Assembly (NCBI GenBank): GCA_945861775.1
Contig: CAMAVT010000004.1
Location: forward strand, 1-38,953
DNA length: 38,953 bases
Direction: 5' to 3'
Source of the DNA: Bifidobacterium breve
Lineage (GTDB): Bacteria > Actinomycetota > Actinomycetes > S36-B12
In this document: positions 1 to 9,790 of the stretch, in pieces
Position numbering within the stretch: position 1 is the stretch's first letter
Layout of the letters: each line of letters starts with the position of its first letter
Notes under the pieces: generated by a model
Database searches by the model: none
Seen by the model: the letters and a program-made list of their open reading frames with translations, nothing else
What the model was told of the DNA's origin: nothing
Translations under genes and position numbers: made by a program

Positions 1-481
1 TCTCAGGAACTGGGCCTTCATAAGGGCAAAGGAAACAAATGCCCATGCCAACATCAATGCTGACACCCTGCGCAATTGCAAGTTCAGCGATCAGGCGGAT
101 CTCTTCGACATTCTCAGCAATACTCATATTCGAGTTCTTCTTGCTGTAAGTCTCTGAACCCACAATGAGTGCAGAGATTTTTGTGCAGCCAGCGTCGATT
201 GCTCTTTGAGCTCCACGAAGATTGGGAACGAGTGCCCGGTATACAACACCATCTCTTTTTGGGAGGGAACGCACAACTTCATCGGCATCGGCGAGCATTG
301 GGATGACTTTGGGATGTACGAAACCGGTAACTTCAATCTCCGGGACGCCGGCGTCGGCAATCTTTCCAATGAGTGCGATCTTTTCTTCAGTAGTTGGTAC
401 ATGCCAACCCGATTCATGCACCATTGTTTGCAATCCATCACGCATTAGTACCTCTACGATGCGGGCTTCCGGTTTACTCAT
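1..481 (-). CDS. HMG-CoA lyase-like (DRE-TIM metallolyase) protein, C-terminus cut by window edge
   Basis: Reverse-strand reading from ATG at 481 gives MSKPEARIVEVLMRDGLQTMVHESGWHVPTTEEKIALIGKIADAGVPEIEVTGFVHPKVIPMLADADEVV..., with the HMGL MRDGLQ motif; open to position 1; its ATG overlaps the upstream TGA (ATGA). Confidence 0.8.
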   Translation of the reverse strand, partial: MSKPEARIVEVLMRDGLQTMVHESGWHVPTTEEKIALIGKIADAGVPEIEVTGFVHPKVIPMLADADEVVRSLPKRDGVVYRALVPNLRGAQRAIDAGCTKISALIVGSETYSKKNSNMSIAENVEEIRLIAELAIAQGVSIDVGMGICFLCPYEGPVPE

Positions 482-1218
482 TTCGTTTCCTTTCGTGGGT
501 GATGATCAGTGAGATTGTGAAGCCATTCGCCTTCGACCACCATGGTTGCGACCCCAGTGGGAAACCAGGCAAAATCTATTAATGCTGATTCTGGAAGAAG
601 GGACGCTATCTGCGCTGGAAGGAATTCAAGCGTGCTGCCAAGGAAGACCACTGCGGCACATTCCATCACTGCCTCACGGGCAATAACGAGACGACCGTCT
701 TGGGCTATTTCGCGAGTTTTCATCCATAGTTCGCGCTGGCGCTCCGGCCAAGGGTCGAGGTCTCGCCAGAGCCCGGGGGTAATGACCGCTCCGTGTGAGT
801 CAAAAATGTCTTGCTCAATGTCGCTATGAACAGGCCCGAGTGGTGACTGCATTACGGACCGGTGGGGCCTGGTGTCGGCTCCCATCAGGGAGATACTGAA
901 TAAAAGGTTAATTGGGTTGGCGTCTCTATACCGCTCGATTACATCAGTAACACCGGAGTTAATTGGCCCTTCACTCAATGAAGTCCCAGATAAGGGAATA
1001 TTCGCTGCACTTTGTGCCGTTCGGACGAAATCCGCACTGTCAGCCAGCTCTACGACTTGACCAAGATGCTCAACCGCTAACGCAAATGCATCGGGATACA
1101 TGGCCAGCCGGCGGTAGATGGTCGGGACGAAATTGGATGCAAGAAGGTCTCGAATATGTTTATATGCAACCTCGAACTCAGCGGTGGCATTCACTTCGGC
1201 TAACTCTTCAGTTCTCAT
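478..1218 (-). CDS. DehI-like (2-haloacid dehalogenase group I / halocarboxylic acid dehydrogenase family) protein
   Basis: 246 aa; EFEVAYKHIRDLLASNFVPTIYRRLAMYPDAFALAVEHL and NPINLLFSISL resemble DehI-family repeats by recollection; weak family call. Confidence 0.45.
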   Translation of the reverse strand: MRTEELAEVNATAEFEVAYKHIRDLLASNFVPTIYRRLAMYPDAFALAVEHLGQVVELADSADFVRTAQSAANIPLSGTSLSEGPINSGVTDVIERYRDANPINLLFSISLMGADTRPHRSVMQSPLGPVHSDIEQDIFDSHGAVITPGLWRDLDPWPERQRELWMKTREIAQDGRLVIAREAVMECAAVVFLGSTLEFLPAQIASLLPESALIDFAWFPTGVATMVVEGEWLHNLTDHHPRKETK

Positions 1219-1237
1219 TTATCGGTGCTCATTATGC

Positions 1238-2455
1238 TCATTTAACAGCCTGCGCATGTGCGATCTCGGCTTCCGAAAGTCCTAGGAGTTCCGTCAGCAC
1301 TTCGGTTGTGTGTGCTCCCAGTGCCGGACCGGGCCAGTTAATTCGCCCCGGTGTCCGGGAAGCGCGGGGAACCACGCCCTGCATTTTAATGGTGCCAAGA
1401 ACAGGGTGAGGTACATCAACGATTGAATTGCGTGCGATGAAGTGGGGGTCAGAAAGCATGTCCGGGGCTCGAAATATGGACCCAGACGGTACGCCAGCTT
1501 CTGCGAGAGTTTCAATAATTGACTTGGATGGCAGACTGCTGGTCCACGTTGCAACAAGTTCGTCGAGTTCTTCGTGGTTTTGTCCGCGAGCGATGTGAGT
1601 GTCGAACTTGGAATCCACGGCCAGTTCGGGTGATCCCATGGCTGCAGCCATCCGCTGAAAAACACTGTCCTGGTTTCCGGCAATAATTACCTCCAGTCCA
1701 TCGGACGTTGGGTAGACATTCGATGGAGCCACGCCGGGAAGGGTGGCACCGGTGCGCTCACGAACATGACCCGAGACGTCGTAGTCCGTAATTAAAGACT
1801 CCATGAATGTTAAGACTGATTCGTACAGGGCTACATCGAGCACCTGTCCTTCGCCGGAGTTCTTGCGCTCGAGCAAGGCGGCTACCGCCCCGAGCGCCCC
1901 GAGCGCCCCTGACATGGCATCGCCAATCGCGATTCCCGTTCGCACTGGAGGCCGGTCCGGATCGCCAACTACTGCTCGGAGCCCACCCATTGCTTCACCG
2001 ACCACCCCGAACCCGGCTCGGTCTGAATATGGCCCCGTTTGACCGAAACCACTAACTCGAACCATCACAATGCCGGGGTTTGTTTCCTTTAAAGTTTCAT
2101 AGGAAAGTCCCCATCGTTCAAGGGTCCCGGGTCGAAAGTTTTCGATGACAACGTCTGATATCTCAACTAGTCGTAAGAATGCCTCGCGTCCTGCACTGGA
2201 GCGCACATTAATGGCCACGGATTTCTTGTTGCGGCCGATAACCGACCACCACAATGATTCACCTTCAGGCGTGAGTTTCCCCCACCGACGCATGGGGTCT
2301 CCCTCGCCCGGAAGTTCAATTTTGATGATCTCGGCGCCAAGATCCCCGAGGAGTTGTCCGGCGAATGGCCCGGCAATAAGTTGCCCAAGCTCAATAACGC
2401 GGTATCCGGCCAGCGGCCCGAAACTTGACGGCGCCGGGCTGACGGATGAATTCAT
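1238..2455 (-). CDS. CaiB/BaiF family (class III) CoA-transferase
   Basis: LAGYRVIELGQLIAGPFAGQLLGDLGAEIIKIELPGEGDPMRRWG... typical class III N-terminus; RBS-like aggaag upstream. Confidence 0.92.
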   Translation of the reverse strand: MNSSVSPAPSSFGPLAGYRVIELGQLIAGPFAGQLLGDLGAEIIKIELPGEGDPMRRWGKLTPEGESLWWSVIGRNKKSVAINVRSSAGREAFLRLVEISDVVIENFRPGTLERWGLSYETLKETNPGIVMVRVSGFGQTGPYSDRAGFGVVGEAMGGLRAVVGDPDRPPVRTGIAIGDAMSGALGALGAVAALLERKNSGEGQVLDVALYESVLTFMESLITDYDVSGHVRERTGATLPGVAPSNVYPTSDGLEVIIAGNQDSVFQRMAAAMGSPELAVDSKFDTHIARGQNHEELDELVATWTSSLPSKSIIETLAEAGVPSGSIFRAPDMLSDPHFIARNSIVDVPHPVLGTIKMQGVVPRASRTPGRINWPGPALGAHTTEVLTELLGLSEAEIAHAQAVK

Positions 2456-2623
2456 TACTTCCTAGTTGCAGCATGGAATTGGGGTATTGACTAATCGGAA
2501 GCATATGGATCGGAAGTCCCACTGTCAATCACTTTGTATACCTTTTAAGGGGTCTTCCCAAGTCTATACGCTTAATTTTCATTAAATTTGGAGTCACAAA
2601 CCATAATTCGAATACAATTCAGC

Positions 2624-3787
2624 ATGCCCCCAATATCCTTCCTCCGAATTGTTGGGACCACCACCAGTGCTTCCGCGGTCGGCTCGATCCCGGTGTTTTT
2701 GCTGGGAGCTATGGGACCCTTTGTCCGGGCTGACCTTGGATTTAGTGAGGCGCAATTGGGAATAGTTGTTTCCATGTTTTGGCTTTTCATGGCCGCCGGT
2801 GGCATCTCTGGTGGACGGTTAGGTCAGCGACTCGGATCAACTACGTCGATTCGCATCGGCGTCGCCTCTTCGATGCTCGTAATTGGAGCCCTAGCCTTGG
2901 CCCCAAATTGGACCGCGTTGCTTGTTCTGATGTCGTTGGCTGGACTGGCTAACGCGCTTACCCAACCGGCGGTTGACCTTGCGCTTTTCGAAGTGGTCCC
3001 GCAGGAACGACTCGGCCTCGCATTCGGCTTTAAGCAAACGGCATTCCCGGGTGCAGCCCTGGTGGCTGGACTCAGTATCCCCATTTTGGCGAGCACGATT
3101 GGTTGGCGATGGGCGTTTGTTGCGTGTGCGGCAATTGGCATTCCCGCTCTCGTCGGCATTCCACGGCTTGCCCCGGGTCATAAGCGCAATTCGGCAGCTC
3201 GCGCTGCCGCCGAACAAAAGCTTGCTGGCGTTTTCGTATTCGCAGCCGTGTTTATGTTGGCAATGATCGCAGTCTCGGCGACGGGTGCTTTTTATGTTGA
3301 GTCGGCAATTGCTGGAGGTAGCACCCCGAATGCTGCAGGGGTCTACCTCGCGGTTGGTAGTGCATGTGGAATTTTGGGTCGTTTCGTGTTCGCTTGGCAG
3401 CTTGGTCGAGTCAGTCGCCCCCTCATCGCAACGGCCTTCATCATGATCGTTGGCGGCGCGGGAGTGATTTCATTCGCTTTGGTCCCACCGGGGTGGCCCC
3501 TGTTTTTGGCGACTCTCATCGCTATTGGTGCGGGGTGGGGCTGGAATGGCCTACTGACCCTCGCCGTGGTGAGCACATATCCGCAAGCGCCCGCTCGCGC
3601 ATCCGGTTACATCGTTTTGGGAGCCGGGGCGGGCGGAGTGTTGGGTCCGGTGCTGTTCGGATTTGCCGTTCAGAGGGTTGGTTTTTCGCCAGCTTGGGTT
3701 GCCGTCAGTCTCTGTTTCTTTGCCGCTGCTACTTTACTGTTTGTCGTTGTTCGACGTCGCAATCAGATCAGTCCACTTCCGGCCTAG
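2624..3787 (+). CDS. MFS transporter
   Basis: Multiple hydrophobic helices; ORF opens at 2588 (TTG) but ATG at 2624 (MPPISFLRIVG) is preceded by TACAAT 5 nt upstream and is preferred. Confidence 0.85.
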   Translation: MPPISFLRIVGTTTSASAVGSIPVFLLGAMGPFVRADLGFSEAQLGIVVSMFWLFMAAGGISGGRLGQRLGSTTSIRIGVASSMLVIGALALAPNWTALLVLMSLAGLANALTQPAVDLALFEVVPQERLGLAFGFKQTAFPGAALVAGLSIPILASTIGWRWAFVACAAIGIPALVGIPRLAPGHKRNSAARAAAEQKLAGVFVFAAVFMLAMIAVSATGAFYVESAIAGGSTPNAAGVYLAVGSACGILGRFVFAWQLGRVSRPLIATAFIMIVGGAGVISFALVPPGWPLFLATLIAIGAGWGWNGLLTLAVVSTYPQAPARASGYIVLGAGAGGVLGPVLFGFAVQRVGFSPAWVAVSLCFFAAATLLFVVVRRRNQISPLPA

Positions 3788-4485
3788 GAATCTACTGGCT
3801 TAGACACAGCAATATCGGTCGTCCGGCGAAGTTCGTCCATGATCGCGGATTTGGAGGCAGTCACGTGGAGTCTCATAATGCTTTCGGCCCAGTCCGCATC
3901 TTTAATTCTAAATGCCTCGAGCAATTCACGGTGGTGTGAGTTGCTGCGCTGATAGCCAAGTGGTGCGTAGTTGTGTACTGCTCGGAGGATCACGGGGAGT
4001 GCAACCAAAATATGGCGCGCAGGCTGGGCGTACTCGGCATCTGCAACCTCTGCTATCCGGCCGTGGAAGCGACCGTTTAGTTCGGTGAAAGCAGCGACCG
4101 TGTTGGGGTCACCAGCTTTGCCTTCCTTGGTAATGGCTTCCATCTGGTCGCACAGTTCAGTAAGTTCATCGACGACATCTGGTGTAATGCGCGTTGCCGC
4201 ACGTCGAGTGATGAAGCATTCGACCAAGATTCGCAGGTCATACATTCCTTCGATATCAAAATTCTGCCAGTCCACAACTCGAGCACCTCGGTGCGGAATA
4301 ACTTCGATGAGACCCTCGGACTGAAGTCGTCGCAGACTTTCACGAATGGGTGTGCGGCTGAGTCCATATTGAGCGGCGAGATCAGTTTCTGTTAGTCGGC
4401 TACCACCGACTAAGACGCCTGACACAATATCGTTTCGCATCAATTGATAAGCGTTGCCGGCTGCGCCGCTTAATTGCGTTGTCAT
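3784..4485 (-). CDS. GntR family transcriptional regulator with FCD-type C-terminal domain
   Basis: N-terminal wHTH LTETDLAAQYGLSRTPIRESLRRLQSEGLIEVIPHRGARV; helical effector domain. Confidence 0.92.
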   Translation of the reverse strand: MTTQLSGAAGNAYQLMRNDIVSGVLVGGSRLTETDLAAQYGLSRTPIRESLRRLQSEGLIEVIPHRGARVVDWQNFDIEGMYDLRILVECFITRRAATRITPDVVDELTELCDQMEAITKEGKAGDPNTVAAFTELNGRFHGRIAEVADAEYAQPARHILVALPVILRAVHNYAPLGYQRSNSHHRELLEAFRIKDADWAESIMRLHVTASKSAIMDELRRTTDIAVSKPVDS

Positions 4486-4512
4486 TCTTGAAATCCTAAC
4501 TGAAAGTGATTT

Positions 4513-5523
4513 TTAGTCCTTAGTGGATGGAATTTCTTTTCCGGGCTGAGAAAGAATACGCTTCCAATCAATTTCCTGCATTTCAAGCCGTGATCCACCG
4601 CGAGTAAAATGTCCGTATGCGGGGCTCGCCGTAATGCCTTTCGCCAACTCAACAGTGTCACCGTATTTTTCGAGATTAATCCCCGTGCTAATTCCCATAT
4701 ATTGGAGCATTGCCACAAGATCTTCAGTAGGCGTGTTACCTAAAACATCGGAGTCACCGGGAAGCCAGAGGTCACCACCAAGGCCACAAAATGCTCCTTC
4801 GACCCAGTCAACACCGGCTTGCATAGCGGCTAATGTATTGGCCAAGGCAAAGCCGCCTCGAGTGTGCAGGTGTACTCCCACTTTCAAGTTTGGTCGATGC
4901 GACTTGATTCGACGAATAGCGTCAAATACCTGTCGCGGGTCTGCCAGGCCAGCCGAGTCGGCAACGTAAATGCTCGTTGCTCCGGCGGAGACAATCTGGT
5001 CAACGAAGGCATCGAGCCTTTCAGGATCGACCAAGCCAGTGCCATATGCGAAGAATGACATGACGATCGCAACGGTCACCGGTGTATCTCCCGCCGCACT
5101 GAGAATATTGTCGAGCTCATCCCACATCTCCGGGTGCGTCCGCCGTTGATTGATCATGGTTATCTCAGGATCAGTGCAGGTGAGAGCAACAATCTCGTTG
5201 ACCCCTGAGTCAATTGCGCGACGGGCCCCATGAGCGTTGGGTACGAGGCCTCGATAGTGGAAACCCTCTTGTCGGGGGACAACCGCGAGGAGCGCTTCGG
5301 CGTCCGCGAGCTGCGGGAGCACTTTTGGGTGAGCGAACGAAGCTACCTCAATCTCGGTAACTCCCGACTCAAGCAGGCTTTCAACGAGCTGGAGTTTCTC
5401 TGATGTTGGAATTGTTTTACGTACCGATTGCAACCCGTCGCGCATTCCGACTTCGACGACTCGCATTGATCGGGGCAAATACATGTCCTGGATTTGCTTC
5501 GGGCTGTCCGTAGTGGTTGTCAC
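4513..5523 (-). CDS. HMG-CoA lyase-like protein
   Basis: VEVGMRDGLQSVRKTIPTSEKLQLVESLLESGVTEIEVASFAHPKVLPQLADAEALL; VGVHLHTRGGFALANTLAAMQAGVDWVEGAFCGLGG. Confidence 0.9.
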   Translation of the reverse strand: MTTTTDSPKQIQDMYLPRSMRVVEVGMRDGLQSVRKTIPTSEKLQLVESLLESGVTEIEVASFAHPKVLPQLADAEALLAVVPRQEGFHYRGLVPNAHGARRAIDSGVNEIVALTCTDPEITMINQRRTHPEMWDELDNILSAAGDTPVTVAIVMSFFAYGTGLVDPERLDAFVDQIVSAGATSIYVADSAGLADPRQVFDAIRRIKSHRPNLKVGVHLHTRGGFALANTLAAMQAGVDWVEGAFCGLGGDLWLPGDSDVLGNTPTEDLVAMLQYMGISTGINLEKYGDTVELAKGITASPAYGHFTRGGSRLEMQEIDWKRILSQPGKEIPSTKD

Positions 5524-5723
5524 AGGCTTTCACTTGATGGATCCACACCACCATCTTAGTGAGATTGTGTACAGAAATGTGTCAAATTGAATGGCCGTAT
5601 TGGACTTTAGTTTTTCATTCTTAGAGTGAAAACGCTATGAGAAATTGGGTAAATATCGAAAGTCCGTTGACAGCCCAGTTCATGTTGCATACAGTTTGAA
5701 CACATTTAGGCAAGGAGTCGTGG

Positions 5724-7091
5724 GTGACCGGCAATGGAACGAACTGTTTAGAGCGATGGGAAGCGGCTCATGCTCGCTTCCTTGCTTTGGACGGGCAAGT
5801 CCAGTCGGTTATCACCTGGCTCGACGACTCACGTGAGCGTGCGATAGAGCTTGATGCCATTGCTGCTAACGGAGGTTCGGCCGGGCCGCTGCATGGTTTG
5901 CTCCTCGGTCTCAAGGACAACATCGACACGAAGGGCGCACCCACCACCGCGGGTGCTCGCTTTCTTTCTGACAATATGCCGATCGCGGATGCGCACTGCG
6001 TCGAACTCGCGTCTGCCCAGGGTGCGGTGGTTCTAGCGAAACTCAACATGGCGGAGCTGGCTTGGGGTGCTACCACGCAAAACTCAACATATGGCGCTTG
6101 TCGCAACCCTTGGAATTTGGATCGTATCCCTGGGGGTTCAAGCGGTGGGTCAGGTGCGGCACTCGCGGCTAGATTCTGCGAGGCGTCACTGGGTACGGAC
6201 ACGGGAGCATCGGTGCGCGTTCCGGCGGCTGTTAACGGTGTAGTTGGTCTACGTCCCACCTATGGCTCGATATCCACCCGTGGCGTATTTCCCGTGTCAT
6301 ACACCCAGGACACGGTTGGCCCCATGGCTTCGAGCGCTTTTGACGTAGCCCGGCTGACAGAAGCCCTGATGGTCCATGATCCCCTTGATCCATATTCCCT
6401 GGATGGAATCACAGTGTTGCCAACCGCTCTAATCGGCCAACCATTGGCTGGATTGAGGGTAGGTATTCCCAGCGAATTTTTCTTTGATGATCTTGATCCC
6501 ATGATTGCTCAGCGGGTTGATTCCTTCGTTGAGTGGTTGAAAGTGCAGGGCGTGATTATCGTCCCCGTATCAGATTTTGATCAGGCTTCGGCATTTGAGC
6601 ATTGGACACGGATCGTTCAATGTGAGGGAGCAGAATTTCACAAAGAGCGTTTGCGTGCGCACCCCGAAGATTTCTCACCAGATGTATTTGCTCGGGTGGC
6701 CGCAGGGCTCGACATCCCGGCCACCGAACTTGCACGCTCGCTGGATTGGCGCCAAAGGTATCGCCATGGTCTCAACCAGATTTTCACCGATATCGACATA
6801 ATCTTGACCCCGGTAGTTTCCATTGATGTTCCTGCAGCTGAGGGCTTTGACTCGAGAGCTCAAACCCAGATGCTAGGTCGAATTACCTATCCTTGGGCGT
6901 TACATGAAGGGCCCACCATGAGTCTTCCCATTGGTTTCCACGCTGTCTCTGGGTTGCCGGTGAGTGTCGCCCTGTCGGCCGGTCAATGGTGTGAGGCAAA
7001 ACTTTTTCAGGTGGCAACCGCCTACCAGCGAGAAACGGATTGGCACGAGCAACTTCCGCCCCTTTTAAACACATCTAAGGAATTGGTATGA
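5724..7091 (+). CDS. Amidase signature family protein
   Basis: Ser-cisSer-Lys motifs: GLKDNIDT, GGSSGGSGAALAA, GTDTGASVRVPAA; GTG start with AAGGAG 6 nt upstream. Confidence 0.92.
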   Translation: MTGNGTNCLERWEAAHARFLALDGQVQSVITWLDDSRERAIELDAIAANGGSAGPLHGLLLGLKDNIDTKGAPTTAGARFLSDNMPIADAHCVELASAQGAVVLAKLNMAELAWGATTQNSTYGACRNPWNLDRIPGGSSGGSGAALAARFCEASLGTDTGASVRVPAAVNGVVGLRPTYGSISTRGVFPVSYTQDTVGPMASSAFDVARLTEALMVHDPLDPYSLDGITVLPTALIGQPLAGLRVGIPSEFFFDDLDPMIAQRVDSFVEWLKVQGVIIVPVSDFDQASAFEHWTRIVQCEGAEFHKERLRAHPEDFSPDVFARVAAGLDIPATELARSLDWRQRYRHGLNQIFTDIDIILTPVVSIDVPAAEGFDSRAQTQMLGRITYPWALHEGPTMSLPIGFHAVSGLPVSVALSAGQWCEAKLFQVATAYQRETDWHEQLPPLLNTSKELV

Positions 7092-8332
7092 GCAAGTACC
7101 CAGGGCTTGATCCTCGCGAGTTGAAACCGGCCACAATGGAAAAAGGCGCTCTCGATGGACTCCGTGTACTTGATGTTGCAACCATGATGGCTGGTCCTTG
7201 GGCGGCCACCTACCTTGCTGACTTCGGTGCAGATGTTGTCAAGGTCGAGTTACCGGTCAAAGGTGATCCAGTTCGAGCGTGGGGAAGCCAAGTTGAAGGC
7301 ACCGCGCTGGCTTGGAAAGGGTTGTCTCGTAACAAAAGACTGATAACGCTTGCCCTGAATACTGTTGAAGGCCAGCAGATGCTACTGAGGCTCGTAAAAG
7401 AATTCGATGTCCTCGTTGAAAATTACCGACCCGGTGTTATGGAACGATGGGGTTTATCGCCAGAAAAGTTACTTGAAGCGAACCCCAGACTTATTATTTT
7501 GCGTACTTCCGGTTACGGGCAAGATGGACCTTACGCACCAAAACCAGGATTCGGAACCCTCGCCGAGGCATTCTCTGGGCTCTCCTACATCACAGGTGCA
7601 GAGGACCGGCCTCCAGTTCTTTCCGGATACCCACTCGCCGATGGAGTTACCGCCCTCGCCGGAGCCATGGCGATTCTTGCGGCCGTCTACTGGCGAGATG
7701 TCAATGGCGGGACCGGTCAAGTCATCGACAACGCAATTATTGAAGCGAATTATCGACTCATTGATTACACGATGCTCGACTATGAAAAGCTCGGGATTGT
7801 TCGGGAGCGGACAGGGAACCGTTTAGGTGACCTTGCGCCACGCAATAGTTATGAGACGGCGGATGGCGGTTGGGTTGCAATCTCTGGTGGCACCCAAGGC
7901 ATTGTTGAGCGACTATTCCACTGCATTAATCGCCCCGAACTTATTGATGATCCGAGATTTGAAAATAATGCGTCGAGAATCAAGAATGTTCACGCTCTCG
8001 ACGAAGCTATCGCGGCCTGGATGATTCAACACACCGAAGAACACATTTTGAGGGTATTTGATGAACAGGGAGTTTCGGGGGCGCCCGTGAATAATGTGGC
8101 GCAGATCGCCGACAATGAACATTTTCGGGCCCGAAATCTATTACTGAGTATCGATGATCCGGAACTTGGCCTCACGAGCACGGTGCATGTCCATCCTCGA
8201 ATGTCGGCAACTCCAGGTGGAGTTAAGTTCCTTGGTGGCACGATTGGTCGTGACAATGAGTCATTTTATTTGGAAGAAATCGGATTAAGCCGTGAAGAAT
8301 TCGATGCACTCATGGCGGCAGGTGCAATTTGA
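7088..8332 (+). CDS. CaiB/BaiF family (class III) CoA-transferase
   Basis: LDGLRVLDVATMMAGPWAATYLADFGADVVKVELPVKGDPVRAWG; overlaps amidase stop (ATGA). Confidence 0.93.
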   Translation: MSKYPGLDPRELKPATMEKGALDGLRVLDVATMMAGPWAATYLADFGADVVKVELPVKGDPVRAWGSQVEGTALAWKGLSRNKRLITLALNTVEGQQMLLRLVKEFDVLVENYRPGVMERWGLSPEKLLEANPRLIILRTSGYGQDGPYAPKPGFGTLAEAFSGLSYITGAEDRPPVLSGYPLADGVTALAGAMAILAAVYWRDVNGGTGQVIDNAIIEANYRLIDYTMLDYEKLGIVRERTGNRLGDLAPRNSYETADGGWVAISGGTQGIVERLFHCINRPELIDDPRFENNASRIKNVHALDEAIAAWMIQHTEEHILRVFDEQGVSGAPVNNVAQIADNEHFRARNLLLSIDDPELGLTSTVHVHPRMSATPGGVKFLGGTIGRDNESFYLEEIGLSREEFDALMAAGAI

Positions 8333-8383
8333 TCAAGAATTTTCAATCTCAGTCAATCACTATCCAGAAAAGGAGCAACAAAA

Positions 8384-9790
8384 ATGTATGACCTTCTGAT
8401 CAAGAATGGCCTAGTCGCCAACGAATACGGCGTTTACGCCCTCGACGTGGCAGTAAAAGATGAAAAAGTTGTTGCCCTGACCCTGCACGGTCAACTGGAA
8501 GACGCTAGTGCGCACAAAGTTATTGACGCCACAGACAAGTATGTCCTTCCCGGAGGTATTGATAGCCACGTCCACTACGACCTATCTATCTCAGATGCTA
8601 TGACGGCGCAATCTGCTGAAGCTGGCTCGCGAGCCGGAATTTGGGGCGGGACGACAACGTATATCGATTTCTCAATGACGGCTGGCGATGATTCGTTGAT
8701 AACCTCAATCGAGGGCAAGCTAGAAAAGACACGCGCACAGAACCCGCACTCTGACTATGCACTTCATGCGATTATGTCGGGAGATTGGCCACTGCAGACC
8801 GCTGGCGAAATAGAGGAAGCAATTAGCGGCGGTATCATCTCCTTCAAGTTTTTCACCGCTTTCAAAGGTAGTCCAACCATCGGCGGAATGATGTCAGATG
8901 ACGGACGCATTTATTCCGCCATGCTTGAGACTGAGAAGCACGGCGGTATCGTAATGGTTCACTGTGAAGACGAGTGCATCATTGACTTCAACATTCGCAA
9001 GCTTTATGCGGCTGGCCGACAAGAGTTCTGGAACATCGGCGAAGCCCGTCCACCATTGGCGGAAGAAGCTGCAGTCCGCAGAATGCTTTTGTTGGCAAAG
9101 CGAACGGAGTCGCCCCTTTACATCGTGCATGTCAGCGCGAAGGATTCGTTGGAGGCTATTACCGAGGCTCGCGCAGATGGCGTTAACGTGTTTGCAGAGG
9201 CTCTGCACCCCAACCTTCTCTTTGACCCTTCACTTTACAAGCAAGATGAGGGGCAACGTTACATGAACTACCCGCCAAATAAGCCGATAGAGACTCGCGA
9301 TGAACTGTGGGCTGGCTGTATCGATGGGCGAATCCACACTCTGGCGAGCGATGACTTCACAATCCCCCTTGACCGCAAACTTGCGGGAGATACCATCGAC
9401 AATGTCACCGGTGGAACAAATAGTGTTGAAACCCGCATGTCTATTTTTTGGTCCGAAGGTGTTGCGAAGCGGAACCTATCGGTACAACAATTCGTGAATT
9501 TGACTGCAGCAGGTCCAGCTAAGTTGTTCGGTATTTATGGCACAAAGGGAGTTATTCGCCCCGGTGCTGATGCCGACATCATCATCATGGACCCAAATGT
9601 GGATCACACCTACGATCAGGAAGAAAACCTGCACTCCGACTGCGACTACAGCAACTGGGATGGCTGGACAGTTAAGGGAATGCCGGTCACCACGATTTTG
9701 CGCGGTAACGTGCTAGTCGACGGTGGCAAGTGGGTTGGTCCCACGGGCATAGGAAAGTTTATTCCCGGAAAATCGCCCGAGAAGGTGTAG
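8384..9790 (+). CDS. Dihydropyrimidinase / hydantoinase family amidohydrolase
   Basis: GGIDSHVHYD (HxH), carboxylated-Lys region SFKFFTAFKG, MVHCEDE, YIVHVSA, LASDDFT; RBS aaaggag. Confidence 0.9.
   Translation: MYDLLIKNGLVANEYGVYALDVAVKDEKVVALTLHGQLEDASAHKVIDATDKYVLPGGIDSHVHYDLSISDAMTAQSAEAGSRAGIWGGTTTYIDFSMTAGDDSLITSIEGKLEKTRAQNPHSDYALHAIMSGDWPLQTAGEIEEAISGGIISFKFFTAFKGSPTIGGMMSDDGRIYSAMLETEKHGGIVMVHCEDECIIDFNIRKLYAAGRQEFWNIGEARPPLAEEAAVRRMLLLAKRTESPLYIVHVSAKDSLEAITEARADGVNVFAEALHPNLLFDPSLYKQDEGQRYMNYPPNKPIETRDELWAGCIDGRIHTLASDDFTIPLDRKLAGDTIDNVTGGTNSVETRMSIFWSEGVAKRNLSVQQFVNLTAAGPAKLFGIYGTKGVIRPGADADIIIMDPNVDHTYDQEENLHSDCDYSNWDGWTVKGMPVTTILRGNVLVDGGKWVGPTGIGKFIPGKSPEKV

Noticed and set aside
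1880-1912. gagcgccccgagcgcccctg short tandem repeat
   Set aside because: Explained by the coding repeat GALGALGAV within the CoA-transferase
3364-3939. 191-aa plus-strand ORF
   Set aside because: Out-of-frame overlap with the MFS gene and antisense to the GntR gene; no domain motifs
5768-6259. 163-aa minus-strand ORF
   Set aside because: Fully antisense to the well-supported amidase gene; low-complexity S/P/A/R-rich composition typical of a shadow ORF
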